64,000 nucleotides of DNA, taken from positions 26,958 to 90,957 of the forward strand of contig JAMPGL010000007.1 of the NCBI GenBank assembly GCA_023663945.1, read 5' to 3'. A program made the position numbers and the translations under genes. Shown here piece by piece: positions 42,420-54,444 of this stretch. Source of the stretch: Lachnospiraceae bacterium. Lineage in GTDB: Bacteria > Bacillota > Clostridia > Lachnospirales > Lachnospiraceae. The stretch's first letter is position 1. Every line of letters begins with the position of its first letter. The notes below the pieces were generated by a model. It searched no databases. It saw nothing but the letters and a program-made list of their open reading frames with translations, and was not told the DNA's origin.

Positions 42420-44663
42420 ATGAGCAGATTGTGGTATCGGCAGCCGGCGAAAGAGTGGGAAGAGGCGCTTCCGCTGGGAAATGGAAGATTAGGGGCAATG
42501 GTATTTGGCGGTGTTTCGGAGGAGCGCCTCCAAGTGAACGAAGAAAGCGTATGGTACGGAGGAAGAGCGGACCGGAATAATCCGGATGCCAAAAAGAAGC
42601 TTCCGGAAATACGCAGATTAATTTTTGACGGTGAGATTCAAAAGGCGGAACGTCTGATAAAATTTGCCATGTCGGGATGTCCGAACAGTATGCATCCCTA
42701 TCAGACCTTGGGAGATATTTTTTTACAGTTTGAGGGCGTTAAGGATTATACGGATTACGAGAGAGAGCTGGATTTGGAGAAGGCAGTATACCGCCAGAGA
42801 TTTACCAGCGGAGGGACTCTTTACCAAAGAGAGATTTATATTTCAAAACCGGCGGGAGTTCTGGTGATGCGCCTTTATGCAGAAGGGGAGGGAAAGATAA
42901 ATCTGACAGCGTCGCTGGGAAGGGAAAAGTTTTTTGACGGGGTCAAAAAGGCAGGAACCAGAGGGATTTGCCTGTATGGAAATCTTGGAAAAGGCGGTTT
43001 TGATTTTTCCATGATGCTCAACGCGGACACCAAGGATGGAAAGATTGAGGTTATCGGAGAATACCTTCTGGTAAGCGGGGCTTCGGATGTTACCTTATAC
43101 TTTTGCGGCGATACCTCCTATCATGTGCCCTCGGCTATGCTGGAGCCTTCTATCAGTGACAGAATCCAGAAGGCGGCGGAGGAAAAGCCGGAGAATTTGT
43201 TTGCCAAGCATGTGGAAGATTACCGTTCTTTCTATGGAAGGGTTACCTTTGATCTGGGAGACCTTGCAGAGTATGACAGGATTCCCACGGATCAGCGTAT
43301 TTTAAACGCTGGAAAGGAACCTGCGGACAGAGGTCTTTCCAAGCTGTTTTTTGATTATGGACGTTATCTTTTGATTTCCTGCAGCCGGGAAGGAGGACTT
43401 CCGGCAACCCTGCAGGGGCTTTGGAATAAGGACATGCTTCCCCCTTGGGACTCTAAGTATACCATCAATATCAATACGGAGATGAACTATTGGCCGGCGG
43501 AAAGCTGCAACCTGTCGGAATGTCATATGCCGTTGTTTGAGCTGATTAAAAAGATGGTTCCAGGTGGACAAAAGACGGCGCGGCTGATGTACGGGTGCCG
43601 TGGTTTTGTGTGCCATCACAACACAGACATCCACGGGGATACCGTGACGCAGGATGACTGGATACCGGGTTCCTATTGGGTTATGGGGGCGGCGTGGCTG
43701 TGCACTCATCAGTGGATGCACTATGAGTACACGCTGGATCGGGACTTTTTAAAGGAAAGTTTTCCGATTATGAGAGAAGCGGCGCAGTTCTTTTTGGATT
43801 TTTTGGTAGAGCATGACGGGTATCTGGTCACCTGCCCATCCGTTTCGCCGGAAAACACTTTTATCCTTCCAAACGGAGAACAGGGCGCCAATATTTACGG
43901 CGTGACCATGGATAATCAAATCCTGCGGGATTTATTTACACAATGTATCGAAGCGGCTAAGATTTTGGGAGTGGAAGATTCTTTAAACGAACAAATCAAA
44001 GAAGCAAGAGCAAAGCTGATTCCCACCAGAATCGGCAAAACCGGCGCAATTATGGAGTGGCCGGAGGATTACGGGGAAGCGGAGCCGGGGCATCGGCATA
44101 TCTCTCACCTTTACGGTCTTCATCCATCCAACCAGATTACCGTGGATGGGACGCCGGAGCTTGCAGAGGCGGCGCGCGTCACGTTGGAGAGACGGCTGAA
44201 AGCGGGAGGCGGGCATACCGGATGGAGCCGCGCGTGGATCACCAATCACTATGCCAGACTTTGGGACGGGGAAAAGGCGTATGAGAATATCGAAAAGCTG
44301 TTTTCCAATTCGGTCTATCTGAATTTGTTTGATAAGCACCCGCCGTTTCAGATTGACGGCAATTTTGGAATCACGGCGGCAATTGCGGAAATGCTGGTAC
44401 AGAGTAATATGGAAAGAATCCTTCTCCTTCCCGCCCTTCCGTCCGCATGGGACTGTGGTTTTGTAAAGGGGCTGCGCGTAAAAGGAGGAGGAGAGGCGGA
44501 TATATACTGGGAGGATGGCGTCTTAGACCGATGCAGGATCCGGTCTGCCAAAGGAATGGTAATGTCCTTAAAGTATCGGGACACATCCACTCTTTTTAAG
44601 TGGAATGCGGGAGAAGAAAAAGAATTTGTGTGGGACAAAGAGAAGGAAGTCTTGAAAAACTAA
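42420..44663 (+). CDS. GH95 family glycosidase (alpha-L-fucosidase type)
   Basis: Glycoside hydrolase family 95 enzyme of 747 residues without signal peptide, so it acts inside the cell on imported oligosaccharides. It starts with [28 protein letters not shown], then the family beta-sandwich, linker and alpha6/alpha6 barrel. Catalytic-region motifs are present: [11 protein letters not shown] (about 350, Asn pair), SPEN (about 476, general acid Glu) and DGNFG (about 646, Asp). GH95 enzymes cleave alpha-1,2-L-fucose or, in some members, alpha-L-galactose. GGAAAGG precedes the ATG at 42420. It is followed by pgi, but no fucose pathway genes are near. Confidence 0.93.
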   Translation: MSRLWYRQPAKEWEEALPLGNGRLGAMVFGGVSEERLQVNEESVWYGGRADRNNPDAKKKLPEIRRLIFDGEIQKAERLIKFAMSGCPNSMHPYQTLGDIFLQFEGVKDYTDYERELDLEKAVYRQRFTSGGTLYQREIYISKPAGVLVMRLYAEGEGKINLTASLGREKFFDGVKKAGTRGICLYGNLGKGGFDFSMMLNADTKDGKIEVIGEYLLVSGASDVTLYFCGDTSYHVPSAMLEPSISDRIQKAAEEKPENLFAKHVEDYRSFYGRVTFDLGDLAEYDRIPTDQRILNAGKEPADRGLSKLFFDYGRYLLISCSREGGLPATLQGLWNKDMLPPWDSKYTININTEMNYWPAESCNLSECHMPLFELIKKMVPGGQKTARLMYGCRGFVCHHNTDIHGDTVTQDDWIPGSYWVMGAAWLCTHQWMHYEYTLDRDFLKESFPIMREAAQFFLDFLVEHDGYLVTCPSVSPENTFILPNGEQGANIYGVTMDNQILRDLFTQCIEAAKILGVEDSLNEQIKEARAKLIPTRIGKTGAIMEWPEDYGEAEPGHRHISHLYGLHPSNQITVDGTPELAEAARVTLERRLKAGGGHTGWSRAWITNHYARLWDGEKAYENIEKLFSNSVYLNLFDKHPPFQIDGNFGITAAIAEMLVQSNMERILLLPALPSAWDCGFVKGLRVKGGGEADIYWEDGVLDRCRIRSAKGMVMSLKYRDTSTLFKWNAGEEKEFVWDKEKEVLKN

Positions 44664-44733
44664 GCCTCATTTGGTACACTTAGGCTTGTCTGGTATGGTA
44701 AATTTTTCAACAATAGGAAAAGGAGCGATGATT

Positions 44734-46080
44734 ATGAGCAAGGTAACATTTGATTATTCCAAGGCGGCTTCCTTTATCAAGGAGCATGAAGTGGAGTCCA
44801 TGAAAAAGCTTGCACTGGATGCAAAGGAACTGCTGGTTTCCAAGAAGGGCGCAGGCAACGATTTTCTTGGGTGGATTGACCTTCCGGAAGACTATGACAA
44901 GGAAGAGTTTGACAGGATTAAAAAGGCGGCGGCTAAGATACAGAGCGATTCCGAAGTCTTATTGGTAATCGGCATCGGCGGTTCCTACCTTGGCGCAAGA
45001 GCGGCGATTGAGTTTTTACGCCACAGCTTTTATAACGTGGTAAGCAAAGAGGTAAGAAAGACTCCCGAAATTTATTTTGTGGGCAATTCGATCAGTTCCA
45101 CTTATATTAAACATTTGATGGATGTAATCGGAGACCGTGACTTTTCTATTAATATGATCAGTAAATCCGGCACGACTACGGAACCGGCTATTGCATTCCG
45201 CGTATTTAAGGAAATGATGGAAAAGAAGTACGGCAAAGAAGAGGCGGCCAAGAGAATTTATGCGACTACCGACAAGGCAAAGGGTTCCTTGAAGAATCTT
45301 GCAACGAAGGAGGGCTATGAGAGCTTTGTAGTTCCCGATGATGTAGGCGGACGTTTTTCAGTCCTCACGGCGGTCGGTCTGCTTCCCATCGCAGTAAGCG
45401 GCGCGGATATTGACCGGTTGATGGAAGGCGCACAGGCAGGACGCAAGGCGGCGTTAGAGGCTCCTTTTGAAGAGAATGATGCGGTAAAATATGCGGCGCT
45501 CCGCAATATCCTTTTAAGAAAAGGAAAGGGAATTGAAATTCTTGCTAATTACGAGCCCAGCGTTCATTATGTTTCCGAGTGGTGGAAACAGCTTTACGGG
45601 GAGAGCGAAGGCAAGGATCAGAAGGGTATTTTCCCGGCAAGCGTTGATCTCACCACAGACCTTCATTCTATGGGGCAGTTCATTCAAGATGGTTCCAGAA
45701 ATATGTTTGAGACCGTTATCAACATTGAAACCAGCAGGGAAGAGATCATTCTTCAGGAAGAGCCGGTAGATTTGGACGGGCTGAATTACTTAGCGGGTAA
45801 GAGCGTGGATTTTGTAAACAAGAGCGCTATGAACGGAACGATTCTTGCGCATACGGATGGACAGGTGCCGAATTTTGTGATTACAGTTCCTGAAGTGAAT
45901 GAGTATTATCTGGGGCAGCTTTTCTATTTCTTTGAGTTTGCCTGCGGAGTCAGCGGTTATCTGCTTGGGGTGAATCCTTTCAACCAGCCGGGCGTGGAAA
46001 GCTACAAGAAGAATATGTTTGCCTTGTTAGGGAAACCCGGTTATGAAGCGCAGAGAGAAGAGCTGATGAAGAGATTATAA
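44734..46080 (+). CDS. pgi: Glucose-6-phosphate isomerase
   Basis: Cytosolic phosphoglucose isomerase of 448 residues interconverting glucose 6-phosphate and fructose 6-phosphate. The family signatures are complete: [49 protein letters not shown], and the C-terminal [17 protein letters not shown] with catalytic Lys. Size and type are those of the short Firmicute enzyme. AAAGGAG nine bases upstream selects the ATG at 44734 among nearby starts. Confidence 0.97.
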   Translation: MSKVTFDYSKAASFIKEHEVESMKKLALDAKELLVSKKGAGNDFLGWIDLPEDYDKEEFDRIKKAAAKIQSDSEVLLVIGIGGSYLGARAAIEFLRHSFYNVVSKEVRKTPEIYFVGNSISSTYIKHLMDVIGDRDFSINMISKSGTTTEPAIAFRVFKEMMEKKYGKEEAAKRIYATTDKAKGSLKNLATKEGYESFVVPDDVGGRFSVLTAVGLLPIAVSGADIDRLMEGAQAGRKAALEAPFEENDAVKYAALRNILLRKGKGIEILANYEPSVHYVSEWWKQLYGESEGKDQKGIFPASVDLTTDLHSMGQFIQDGSRNMFETVINIETSREEIILQEEPVDLDGLNYLAGKSVDFVNKSAMNGTILAHTDGQVPNFVITVPEVNEYYLGQLFYFFEFACGVSGYLLGVNPFNQPGVESYKKNMFALLGKPGYEAQREELMKRL

Positions 46081-46101
46081 AAAGATTATAAATGAAAGGT
46101 A

Positions 46102-46136
46102 AAAGGCGTTTATCAAGATTGGTAAACGTCTTTTTT
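46102..46136 (+). terminator. Terminator after pgi
   Basis: Stem AAAGGCGTTTA / TAAACGTCTTT (one G-U) at about 46102-46133 with a T6 tract. It also faces the convergent TraX gene. Confidence 0.75.
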
Positions 46137-46182
46137 ATACAAAAATTTCTCACAGGGCGGAGATAATTGCAAAGCAATTTTC

Positions 46183-47019
46183 TTATCCTATGGGAAAGCC
46201 AAGGAGCAGAAGAATCAGCCTTAAGATTAATCCCAGCAAAAACAGGTGCGCCGGATAAAAAAGGTAAAAGAGATATTTGCCCTTTTGAAGATACCGCCTG
46301 TTGTTACAGCGGTACATCATCCAAAAGGAAAAAAGCAGGGTATATTTAGATGAGAGCTGGGACAGGACTGCCTGCCAGATAGAACCGTAAGTGCCTGCGG
46401 CCCGGAACACAAGCGCCGAGAAAAACAGAACCAGGGAGATTGTGCACTGATAAAATCGGTTTTTCCGGAAAAAATACAGCGATAAGATCAGGAGAATCCC
46501 CATCCACGAATAATCCGTGTGAAGAATAGCCGCGATAGATATACCGATTGCACCGATAATTATTTTAAGAGGGAGCTTTGAACTGGCTTTTTCAATGCCC
46601 CACAGGGTAAGCAGCCCGATAAAAAGCGTAAAAATTACGTTCAGGGAAGAAAGGTCAAGGGCGTTTGCAAACAAAAAATCAAAAGGATACTCGGATAACA
46701 GGGCAAAAAGAAAAAGATTCCGGGCGTACTTTATCCTGCTTTTGGTGTAAAGAAAACCCTGCACCAGCAAATAACAATACAGAGGAAAGGAAATTCGTCC
46801 GATCAGACGCAGAACTTGATCAATCGTAGTCAGCAGGTCATTTGTCTGATGGGAAAGGGGCACCCGGACAATCAGATATTCCAAAATACCGGCGCCGATG
46901 TGGTCGATAAACATGGTAATCATGGCGGTAAGCTTTAACATATCGGATGAAAAAGTACCCGTTCTGAAATCCCATAAATCTCCATAGGTTATCTCATTTT
47001 GAGCCGCTTTTACTGACAT
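46183..47019 (-). CDS. TraX-family membrane protein
   Basis: Polytopic membrane protein of 278 residues with about eight helices, matching the TraX/acyltransferase-3-like family named after the F-pilin acetylation protein. The typical opening SSDMLKLTAMITMFIDHIGA and the ISFPLYCYLLVQGFLYTKSR segment are present. In Firmicutes these are chromosomal genes without conjugation functions and probably acylate a surface molecule. AGGAGAAAC precedes the ATG. Single gene. Confidence 0.88.
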   Translation of the reverse strand: MSVKAAQNEITYGDLWDFRTGTFSSDMLKLTAMITMFIDHIGAGILEYLIVRVPLSHQTNDLLTTIDQVLRLIGRISFPLYCYLLVQGFLYTKSRIKYARNLFLFALLSEYPFDFLFANALDLSSLNVIFTLFIGLLTLWGIEKASSKLPLKIIIGAIGISIAAILHTDYSWMGILLILSLYFFRKNRFYQCTISLVLFFSALVFRAAGTYGSIWQAVLSQLSSKYTLLFSFWMMYRCNNRRYLQKGKYLFYLFYPAHLFLLGLILRLILLLLGFPIG

Positions 47020-47158
47020 GATGTTTCTCCTTACCTTGTTCCTAGTAGAACAGCTTTATTGTAATTCAAGAAAAGAAGCGCGACAAGGAAAATTTTACTG
47101 TTCATTTCAATTTTTATCCTGTATACTTGAAAGGGATACACCTGTGTAGGAGGTAGGA

Positions 47159-49348
47159 ATGAAAAAGATTAAGTCTTCAAAAGAAAAGATACCAAAAGAA
47201 AAAACACTAAAAGAAAAAACACCAAAAGTAAAAACGGCAAAAGCCAAAGCGCCTAGGGAAAAGGCACCCAAAGAAAAAAAGCAGTCCAAGATAAATCTGT
47301 TTGGTCTGCGGAATAAGATTTTTGTCTGTTTTCTTGTGCCCATACTCTTTATGATTGTGGTAGGCGTGACCGCCTACTATTATGCGGCGGAAGGGATGAG
47401 CGAAAAGTTTCAGGAATCGGCGCAGCAGACGGCAAATATGGCTATGCAGTATATGGACGTAAGCTGTACTTATATTCAGTCGGAAGGGTTGAAGTACGCC
47501 GTTGACAGTAACTTAGAGAGCTACTCTATCGGCATGATGAAAAAGGATATTGTAGCCCAGTCAACCTATGTGAATGATACCCGGACCGGATTTATGGCGT
47601 CTCAGACGGCAAATCCTTTTATCAGCAACACGCATTTTATTCCCAAGTCGGGCGTATCGATTATATCAACGGGAAATACCGCCACCAATATTGACGGCAT
47701 TTATGATGATTATTATGCGGATATGATGGAGCTTTCGGAGGATGGCAGAAATGCTCCCAGATGGATAGACTCCCACCCACGTTTAGATGAACAGTTAGAA
47801 ATTACCAATCCCGATTATTTTATGGCGTTTCAAATGCCTACGACCAAAAGGTTTGCTTACATCGTAATAGACATTAAAGAAGAGACCTTAAGAGCCCTGC
47901 TTGAAGACATTGATTTTGGAAACAAGAGCATTACCGGATTTGTAACCGGAAGCGGGAAGGAATTAATCAGCGAAAGGTTGGAAGAGGGGGCGGAAAGCGT
48001 GCTCACCGCTGGAGAAGCGGTATTTGTCGGTCAGGATTATTATCAGGAGGCTCTGCAGGCGGAAGAGGCAAGCGGCGGCAGGGATGTTTCTTTTCAGGGG
48101 GAGGACTATTTATTTATCTATGAAAAGAGCACCGTCAGCAATATCATGTTCTGCTCCTTGATTCCGCTTTCCGTAGTTACCGGACAGGCAGTTAAGATTA
48201 AACAGATTACGGTTATGCTGGTTATTATAGCCGGTATTGCGGCGTTTTTAATCGGCACGCTGATTACCTTAGGCATCCAAAAAAATATGAAGAACATTTC
48301 CTTAAGGCTGAACGAGGTAGCGCAGGGAGATTTGACGGTGCAGGTTAAGGCACAGGGACACGATGAGTTTGAGGGTCTTGCAAAGACGGCGACAAACATG
48401 ATTGTCAACACCAAAAAGCTGGTGAGCAAGCTGACGGGAACGGTTCAGCAGCTGGAGGTATCCGCCGGCAATGTAAACGAGGCTTCCGCTGACATCAATA
48501 ATTATTCCGGAGACATTACCCATGCCATCAATGAGATCAGCGATGGAATGTCCAAGCAGGCGGAGCATGCTCATGAGTGCGTTGTTAAGACGGGAATGTT
48601 GTCCGACCGGATGAAAGAGATTGAGCAGATGGTGGAATCGGTGGAAATGGTTGTGGATAAAACGGAAAAGATGATTGCCCAGGGTACGGAGATTGTTCAG
48701 GTTCTCGCTGACCGCGCTAAGGAAACCTCCGATATGACGGCAAGAGTCGGGGAGAGCATAGCCGCACTGAAAACCGAATCAGAAACGATCAACGGATTTG
48801 TCCAGACCATCAGTGATATTTCCCAGCAGACCAATCTTCTTTCCCTGAATGCGTCCATTGAGGCGGCAAGGGCAGGGGAAGCAGGCAGAGGATTTGCGGT
48901 GGTTGCAGAAGAAATCCGGAAGCTTGCTGATGATTCCAACCGGGCGGCGGGAGAGATTAAAAATAATGTCCAAAATATCAGCGCCCAGACCATAAGCAGT
49001 GTGGAGAGCGCCAAAGAAGCGGAACAAATGGTGGCTTTACAGGCAGATGCAGTGACAGAAGTGATTCAGGTATTCCGCGATATGAATACACAGATGAATG
49101 ATTTGTTTGTCAGCCTGAAAGAAATTGCAGATAATACGGAAGCTGCGGACAGAGAGAGGAATGATACGTTAGACGCGGTAGAAAATATATCTGCAATCAT
49201 TGAGGAGACCGCAAGCAGTTCGGCGCTGGTGCGTGAAATGGCATCCCAGCTTCTTCACAGCGTGGACAAGCTGAGTCAGACGGCAAGCGCGTTAGATGAG
49301 GACATGCAGGGAGTGAAATCAGAAATCTCCGCATTCAAAATAGAATAA
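47159..49348 (+). CDS. Methyl-accepting chemotaxis protein with Lys-rich N terminus
   Basis: Chemoreceptor of 729 residues. Residues 1-43 are an unusual cytosolic leader of degenerate KEK(T/A)PK-type repeats. A transmembrane helix (about 52-74), a large extracytoplasmic sensor of the Cache type (75-345), a second helix (about 349-373), HAMP, and a signalling coiled coil follow. The hairpin tip with [20 protein letters not shown] and [15 protein letters not shown] is standard, so it can couple CheA and CheW. The ligand is unknown. AGGAGG before the ATG. No che genes are in the window. Confidence 0.92.
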   Translation: MKKIKSSKEKIPKEKTLKEKTPKVKTAKAKAPREKAPKEKKQSKINLFGLRNKIFVCFLVPILFMIVVGVTAYYYAAEGMSEKFQESAQQTANMAMQYMDVSCTYIQSEGLKYAVDSNLESYSIGMMKKDIVAQSTYVNDTRTGFMASQTANPFISNTHFIPKSGVSIISTGNTATNIDGIYDDYYADMMELSEDGRNAPRWIDSHPRLDEQLEITNPDYFMAFQMPTTKRFAYIVIDIKEETLRALLEDIDFGNKSITGFVTGSGKELISERLEEGAESVLTAGEAVFVGQDYYQEALQAEEASGGRDVSFQGEDYLFIYEKSTVSNIMFCSLIPLSVVTGQAVKIKQITVMLVIIAGIAAFLIGTLITLGIQKNMKNISLRLNEVAQGDLTVQVKAQGHDEFEGLAKTATNMIVNTKKLVSKLTGTVQQLEVSAGNVNEASADINNYSGDITHAINEISDGMSKQAEHAHECVVKTGMLSDRMKEIEQMVESVEMVVDKTEKMIAQGTEIVQVLADRAKETSDMTARVGESIAALKTESETINGFVQTISDISQQTNLLSLNASIEAARAGEAGRGFAVVAEEIRKLADDSNRAAGEIKNNVQNISAQTISSVESAKEAEQMVALQADAVTEVIQVFRDMNTQMNDLFVSLKEIADNTEAADRERNDTLDAVENISAIIEETASSSALVREMASQLLHSVDKLSQTASALDEDMQGVKSEISAFKIE

Positions 49349-49383
49349 AACTTTTGTGTTTTTAATTGCAAGGAAAGCCAATG

Positions 49384-49412
49384 ACCCCGCTTTACAGCGG
49401 GGTTATTGATTT
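49384..49412. terminator. Bidirectional hairpin overlapping trpA stop
   Basis: 8-bp stem ACCCCGCT / AGCGGGGT (49384-49391, 49396-49403) with loop TTAC. The trpA stop codon (minus strand) lies in the loop; on the plus strand the hairpin is followed by TTATTGATTTT and can end the chemoreceptor transcript. Confidence 0.65.
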
Positions 49413-50177
49413 TAAAGCGTCTTTCATGCTCTTTACGTATTCTCCTACCGGTTTTGGAGCGTCTTTTCCATACTTGGCAATCAATTTGATGATTGCGGAA
49501 CCTACGATGGCACCGTCGGAAACGGACGCCATTTTGGCAGCCTGCTGCGGCGTGGAGATGCCAAACCCGACCGCACAGGGAATGTCGGTATTGTCCCGAA
49601 TCAGCTTAACCATGGAAGGAATGTCTGTCTTGATTTCGCTTCTTACGCCGGTGACGCCTAAGCTGGAAACAATGTAAATAAATCCTTCCGCTTCCTTTGC
49701 AATTGTGGAAATGCGGTTTTCGGATGTAGGGGCAATCAGAGAGATTAAATCCACGCCGTACTTTTTGCAAAGGGGACTAAATTCCGCCTTCTCCTCAAAG
49801 GGTAAATCCGGGAGGATTAAACCGTCAATGCCGATTTCTGAGCAGGTCTTGATAAACTGATCTGCGTCATAGGAGTATACTACATTTGCGTAGGTCATAA
49901 ACACCATAGGGATGGTGACTGTCTGACGAAGTTTCCGGACAAGGTTAAAAATATCATCGGTGGTGATTCCCTTAGACAAAGCGCGGATATTGGCTTCCTG
50001 AATCACGGGACCTTCCGCGGTAGGATCCGAAAACGGAATGCCAAGCTCAATCAGACCGGCGCCGTTTTCCACCATGCTGTAAACAATTTTTTCTGTGGTT
50101 TCCAAATCCGGATCCCCACAGGTAATGAAAGGAATAAATGCTTTTTGCCCCTCGAACGCCTGATGAATTTTACTCAT
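49392..50177 (-). CDS. trpA: Tryptophan synthase alpha subunit
   Basis: TIM-barrel subunit of 261 residues that cleaves indole-3-glycerol phosphate to indole. [19 protein letters not shown] holds catalytic Glu and Asp, and [13 protein letters not shown] and VGFGIS the phosphate site. The start at 50177 with GGGGAGGA upstream is preferred; it overlaps trpB by 8 bp, so the two subunits are translationally coupled. Last gene of the trp operon. Confidence 0.96.
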   Translation of the reverse strand: MSKIHQAFEGQKAFIPFITCGDPDLETTEKIVYSMVENGAGLIELGIPFSDPTAEGPVIQEANIRALSKGITTDDIFNLVRKLRQTVTIPMVFMTYANVVYSYDADQFIKTCSEIGIDGLILPDLPFEEKAEFSPLCKKYGVDLISLIAPTSENRISTIAKEAEGFIYIVSSLGVTGVRSEIKTDIPSMVKLIRDNTDIPCAVGFGISTPQQAAKMASVSDGAIVGSAIIKLIAKYGKDAPKPVGEYVKSMKDALKSITPL

Positions 50178-51360
50178 AAATATCCTCCCCTCTGTAGCGC
50201 GCAATCGCGGCGCAGTCTTTATCGCCTCTGCCGGATATGGTAATGACAATAATCTGATCTTTGGAAAGAGCGGGCGCCAGCTTCATGGCATGGGAGACAG
50301 CGTGAGCGCTTTCAATGGCAGGAATAATGCCTTCTGTTCGGGACAGGTATTCAAAAGCGTTTACCGCTTCCTCGTCAGTGACAGCCGCATATTCTGCGCG
50401 TCCGGTATCGTGGAGCCATGCATGTTCCGGACCGATTCCCGGATAGTCCAGACCGGCGGAAATAGAATAGACAGGCGCAATCTGCCCGTACTTATCCTGA
50501 CAGAAATAAGATTTCATACCGTGGAAAATCCCCAGCCTTCCGGTGTTGATGGTTGCGGCGGTCTCAAAGGTGTCGATTCCCCGCCCAGCCGCTTCGCATC
50601 CAATCAGGCGGACCTCCTTATTTTCGATAAAATGATAGAAAGTTCCCATAGCGTTGCTGCCTCCGCCCACACACGCCATAACAATATCGGGGAGCCGTCC
50701 CTCCTTTTCCATAAGCTGCTGCTTAATCTCCCGGGAAATCACAGCCTGAAAATCTCTCACAATAGTAGGGAAGGGGTGAGGACCCATAACGGAGCCAAGG
50801 CAGTAGTGGGTATCGTCAATCCGGCTTGTCCATTCCCGCATGGCTTCCGAGACCGCGTCCTTTAACGTGGCAGTGCCTGTTTTAACCGGAATGACCTCGG
50901 AGCCTAAAAGACGCATCCGGTACACATTAAGCGCCTGCCTTTTGGTGTCCTCTTCTCCCATAAAGACGACGCATTCCATTCCCAATAAAGCGGCGGCGGT
51001 AGCCGTTGCAACGCCATGCTGTCCGGCGCCTGTCTCCGCGATTAACCGGGTTTTTCCCATTTTCTTTGCCAAAAGCGCCTGACCAAGCACATTGTTAATC
51101 TTGTGGGATCCGGTATGGTTTAAGTCTTCTCTCTTTAAATAGATTTTGGCGCCGCCTAAGTCTTTTGTCATCTTTTCTGCATAATAGAGACGGCTGGGGC
51201 GTCCTGCATATTCGTTAAACAGAGAAGTGAGCTCCCGGTTAAATTCCGGGTCTTCTTTATAATGCTGATACGCCTCTTCCAGTTCAATTACGGCGTTCAT
51301 AAGTGTTTCGGGAATATACTGCCCGCCGTGAACTCCGAAGCGTCCTTTTGATTGTGACAT
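50170..51360 (-). CDS. trpB: Tryptophan synthase beta subunit
   Basis: PLP enzyme of 396 residues that joins indole and serine. [18 protein letters not shown] has the PLP lysine, [18 protein letters not shown] and [10 protein letters not shown] the phosphate-binding loop. TrpB1 type, found with TrpA. AGGAGATATT precedes the ATG. Confidence 0.97.
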   Translation of the reverse strand: MSQSKGRFGVHGGQYIPETLMNAVIELEEAYQHYKEDPEFNRELTSLFNEYAGRPSRLYYAEKMTKDLGGAKIYLKREDLNHTGSHKINNVLGQALLAKKMGKTRLIAETGAGQHGVATATAAALLGMECVVFMGEEDTKRQALNVYRMRLLGSEVIPVKTGTATLKDAVSEAMREWTSRIDDTHYCLGSVMGPHPFPTIVRDFQAVISREIKQQLMEKEGRLPDIVMACVGGGSNAMGTFYHFIENKEVRLIGCEAAGRGIDTFETAATINTGRLGIFHGMKSYFCQDKYGQIAPVYSISAGLDYPGIGPEHAWLHDTGRAEYAAVTDEEAVNAFEYLSRTEGIIPAIESAHAVSHAMKLAPALSKDQIIVITISGRGDKDCAAIARYRGEDIYE

Positions 51361-51404
51361 AAAATATCTCCTTTCCTGTCAAATGTCTTTTGCTGTAATT
51401 TGTG

Positions 51405-52010
51405 TCACAGGGAACCTCTGCGGACAGTTGAAATAAAAGCCTGTATTTTGTCAGGATCCTTGTTTCCATCTGTTTCCACGCCGGAGCTTACATCCACGGC
51501 GTAAGGCCTGGCAAGGCGGACTGCCTCTGTGACATTTGCCGGATTCAGCCCTCCGGCAAGAAAAAAGGGTCTGTCAATTTCCTTGATCAGTGACCAGTCA
51601 AAGGTCTCTCCCGTTCCCAGACCGTTATCTAAAAGCAGATAATCACAGGGAAACGAGAGGGCTTTTTGAATATCCTTTTCGGATTTGATAATAAATGCTT
51701 TGATGACAGGGCAGGGACAAAGCGCATGCAGGGCATCTACATAAGCTTCATCCTCCTCCCCGTGAAGCTGGGCAATCTGAATGGTTCCACTTTGAAAAAG
51801 AGAAGCCACTTCGGATACCGGCTCGTTCACAAATACGCCTGCCGGAGTAATGGAGGGGTCGAGAGCCTTTCTCATCTCGGCGGCTTTCGCCGGGGCGACA
51901 TATCTCGCCCTGCCCTTTAAAAAGACAAAACCAATATAATCCGGTTTCCATTTATTCACATAAGAGATGTCCTCCATGGATTTTAAACCGCAGATTTTAA
52001 TTTTAGTCAT
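51405..52010 (-). CDS. trpF: Phosphoribosylanthranilate isomerase
   Basis: TIM-barrel isomerase of 201 residues. KICGLKSMED has the catalytic Cys, FLAGGLNPANV and VDVSSGVET the catalytic Asp and phosphate site. Its start overlaps the end of trpC by 8 bp. It is a separate gene, not fused to trpC as in E. coli. Confidence 0.95.
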   Translation of the reverse strand: MTKIKICGLKSMEDISYVNKWKPDYIGFVFLKGRARYVAPAKAAEMRKALDPSITPAGVFVNEPVSEVASLFQSGTIQIAQLHGEEDEAYVDALHALCPCPVIKAFIIKSEKDIQKALSFPCDYLLLDNGLGTGETFDWSLIKEIDRPFFLAGGLNPANVTEAVRLARPYAVDVSSGVETDGNKDPDKIQAFISTVRRGSL

Positions 52011-52809
52011 TTTGGGGATCCTTTCCGCTTCCTTTCAGCGCGTTTAACATAGCTTTCTTGTCCGGCGATTTCATCAGAGTTTCCCCGATTAGGACGGCGT
52101 TTACCTTTGCCTGCCGGAGGACATTGATGTCATCAGCCGTTTTGATTCCGCTTTCCGCCACAAACAGTACGGAGTCCGGCACCAGTGCCCGAAGCCGGTT
52201 GCTGTTATGGACATCTACGGAAAAGTCATTCAGGTTCCGGTTGTTGACGCCGATCATGCGGGCGCCCGCCGAGAGCGCGGAGTGAATCTCTCTTTCATCG
52301 TGGGCTTCCACCAGTGCCGAAAGTCCCAAAAAGTCGCAGATTTGAATATATTCCCGAAGAACATTTTCAGGCAGCAGGGCGCAGATTAACAGCACGGCAT
52401 CCGCTCCCAAAAGCTTTGCCTCGTAGATCATGTATTCATCTACGGTAAAATCCTTTCGGATACAGGGGATGGAAACCGCCTGTGCGATTTCCGTTAAATA
52501 AGAGTCCTTTCCCAAAAACCATTTTGGCTCCGTTAGAACAGAGATACAGGCGGCTCCGGCATCTTCGTACTCTTTTGCAATTGACACATAAGGAAATTCC
52601 TCTGCAATCAGTCCCTTAGAGGGGGAAGCCTTTTTGCACTCGCAGATAAAACTGATATCCTCCTGCCTGACAGCCTTTTCAAAGGGAAAGCCGGTGTCAC
52701 AGTTCATGACAGAAGCTTTTGCCTTTAATTCTTTTAAGGGAAGGGAGCGCTTTGCCTGCGCTGTCCGCTCTTTTGCATATTCCGCTATGGTGGTTAAGAT
52801 GGTTGCCAT
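52003..52809 (-). CDS. trpC: Indole-3-glycerol phosphate synthase
   Basis: TIM-barrel enzyme of 268 residues that closes the indole ring. ISFICECKKASPSKGLI holds the conserved Glu and catalytic Lys, CIRKDFTVDEYMIYEA the second Lys, and IGVNNRNL and VAESGI complete the site. AAAGGGCTGAC precedes the ATG. Confidence 0.96.
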   Translation of the reverse strand: MATILTTIAEYAKERTAQAKRSLPLKELKAKASVMNCDTGFPFEKAVRQEDISFICECKKASPSKGLIAEEFPYVSIAKEYEDAGAACISVLTEPKWFLGKDSYLTEIAQAVSIPCIRKDFTVDEYMIYEAKLLGADAVLLICALLPENVLREYIQICDFLGLSALVEAHDEREIHSALSAGARMIGVNNRNLNDFSVDVHNSNRLRALVPDSVLFVAESGIKTADDINVLRQAKVNAVLIGETLMKSPDKKAMLNALKGSGKDPQND

Positions 52810-52829
52810 TTTCAGTCAGCCCTTTCTAT

Positions 52830-53846
52830 TTACAGATTACTTTCCTTTTTAAACTCTTCCAGTTTTGCAAGAGCCTTTCCGCTGTCAATCAGCTCAGCGG
52901 CAAGCTGGATGCCGTCCGCAAAGGTTTCTGCTTTTTGACCGATATAGAGAGCGGCTCCGGCGTTTAAAAGCACAGCCGATCTCTTAGCCCCCTGTTCGCC
53001 TTTCAAAATAGAAAGCGTGATTGCCGCATTTTCTTCCGGAGTGCCGCCCGCTAAATCTTCTTTTTTACAGGAGGGAAGCCCGAATTCTTCCGGCGTAATG
53101 GTGTAGGTCTTGTAATGATCTTGATTAAATTCACAGATTAAGGTGGGCGAGCAGGCTGCAATTTCGTCCAGCTTATCCTGTCCGTATACCACCATTCCCC
53201 TTTTCACGCCAAGGCTTGTGAGAACCTTTGCAAGGGGTTCCACCAGATATTCATCGTAAACGCCGAGGATCTGCATGGAGGGGGAAGCAGGGTTGGTAAG
53301 GGGACCTAAAATGTTAAACACTGTACGGATGCCCAGCTCTTTTCGGATGGAGCCCACATACTTCATGGAAGTGTGGTACTTTTGTGCAAAGAGAAAGCAG
53401 ATTCCGATTTTATTTAAAAGCTCCACGCATTTATCGGGGGAAAGGTCAATATTGACCCCTAATGCTTCCAGACAATCCGCGGCGCCGCACTTGGAGGATG
53501 CCGCACGGTTTCCATGCTTTGCTACCTTGATGCCTCCTGCGGCAATGACCAGAGCGGAGGTAGTGGAAATATTAAAGCTATGAGCGCCGTCCCCTCCGGT
53601 TCCCACAATCTCCAGAACATCCAGTCCGTGCTCAACCTTTACGGCGTGTGCCCGCATAGCGGCGGCGCATCCGGCAATTTCATCGGTGGTTTCCGCTTTG
53701 GCGCTTTTGGTGGAAAGAGCAGCCAGAAAAGCGGCGTTTTGTGTGGGGGAGGTCTCTCCGCTCATAATTTCATTCATGACGGCATACGCTTCGTCATAAG
53801 TCAGGTCTTGTTTGTCTACGATTTTTACAATTGCTTCTTTGATCAT
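52830..53846 (-). CDS. trpD: Anthranilate phosphoribosyltransferase
   Basis: Transfers phosphoribosyl to anthranilate; 338 residues. [17 protein letters not shown] binds [25 protein letters not shown] is the second signature. Not fused to trpG. The start at 53846 is preferred to 53858 because AAAGGAAA would be too close to the latter. Confidence 0.96.
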   Translation of the reverse strand: MIKEAIVKIVDKQDLTYDEAYAVMNEIMSGETSPTQNAAFLAALSTKSAKAETTDEIAGCAAAMRAHAVKVEHGLDVLEIVGTGGDGAHSFNISTTSALVIAAGGIKVAKHGNRAASSKCGAADCLEALGVNIDLSPDKCVELLNKIGICFLFAQKYHTSMKYVGSIRKELGIRTVFNILGPLTNPASPSMQILGVYDEYLVEPLAKVLTSLGVKRGMVVYGQDKLDEIAACSPTLICEFNQDHYKTYTITPEEFGLPSCKKEDLAGGTPEENAAITLSILKGEQGAKRSAVLLNAGAALYIGQKAETFADGIQLAAELIDSGKALAKLEEFKKESNL

Positions 53847-53871
53847 ATTAATCACCATTTCCTTTCTTTGA

Positions 53872-54444
53872 CTATGATATTGTTTTAAAAAAATTATTTA
53901 TAATTGATTTTCCATCCGGAGTGAGGATTGATTCCGGATGAAATTGTAACCCATAAACAGGATAAGCTTTGTGCTTAACAGCCATAATCTCATTGTCGGT
54001 CGTCTCTGCAATGACGGAAAGGCACTCCGGAAGTGTCTCCCGGATAAGAGCAAGGGAATGATACCTTGCAACGGGAATCACGGAAGGAAGACCACTGAAA
54101 ATAGGGCAGTCCGTATCTAATCTGGTATCGGATTGTTTTCCGTGCATCAGCTCTTTTGCATAAGAGATTGTACCGCCGTATGCCGTGCAGATAGCCTGAT
54201 GCCCTAAACATACGCCAAGGATGGGAATGGCGGAACCCAGCTCTTTCACCGTATCAATGCAGATGCCCGCCTCTTCCGGATGTCCCGGTCCGGGGGAGAG
54301 AATGACAGCCTGAGGATGCATTTCTCTAATTTCCTTGACTGAAAATGCGTCATTGCGGATTACTTTAATATCCGGATTCAGGGAACCGATCAGCTGAAAA
54401 AGATTATAGGAAAAGCTGTCGTAGTTATCAATCAGTAAAATCAT
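53872..54444 (-). CDS. trpG: Anthranilate synthase glutamine amidotransferase subunit
   Basis: Class I amidotransferase of 190 residues feeding ammonia to Trp[11 protein letters not shown] has the catalytic Cys and LQFHPES the His-x-Glu. Its ATG overlaps the trpE stop (ATGA). It could also serve p-aminobenzoate synthesis, as in Bacillus. Confidence 0.95.
   Translation of the reverse strand: MILLIDNYDSFSYNLFQLIGSLNPDIKVIRNDAFSVKEIREMHPQAVILSPGPGHPEEAGICIDTVKELGSAIPILGVCLGHQAICTAYGGTISYAKELMHGKQSDTRLDTDCPIFSGLPSVIPVARYHSLALIRETLPECLSVIAETTDNEIMAVKHKAYPVYGLQFHPESILTPDGKSIINNFFKTIS

Noticed and set aside
47159-47343. Possible CRISPR or tandem-repeat array at the start of the chemoreceptor gene
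   Set aside because: Short degenerate A-rich units in frame, encoding a Lys-rich segment; no spacer structure. No CRISPR array was seen in the window.
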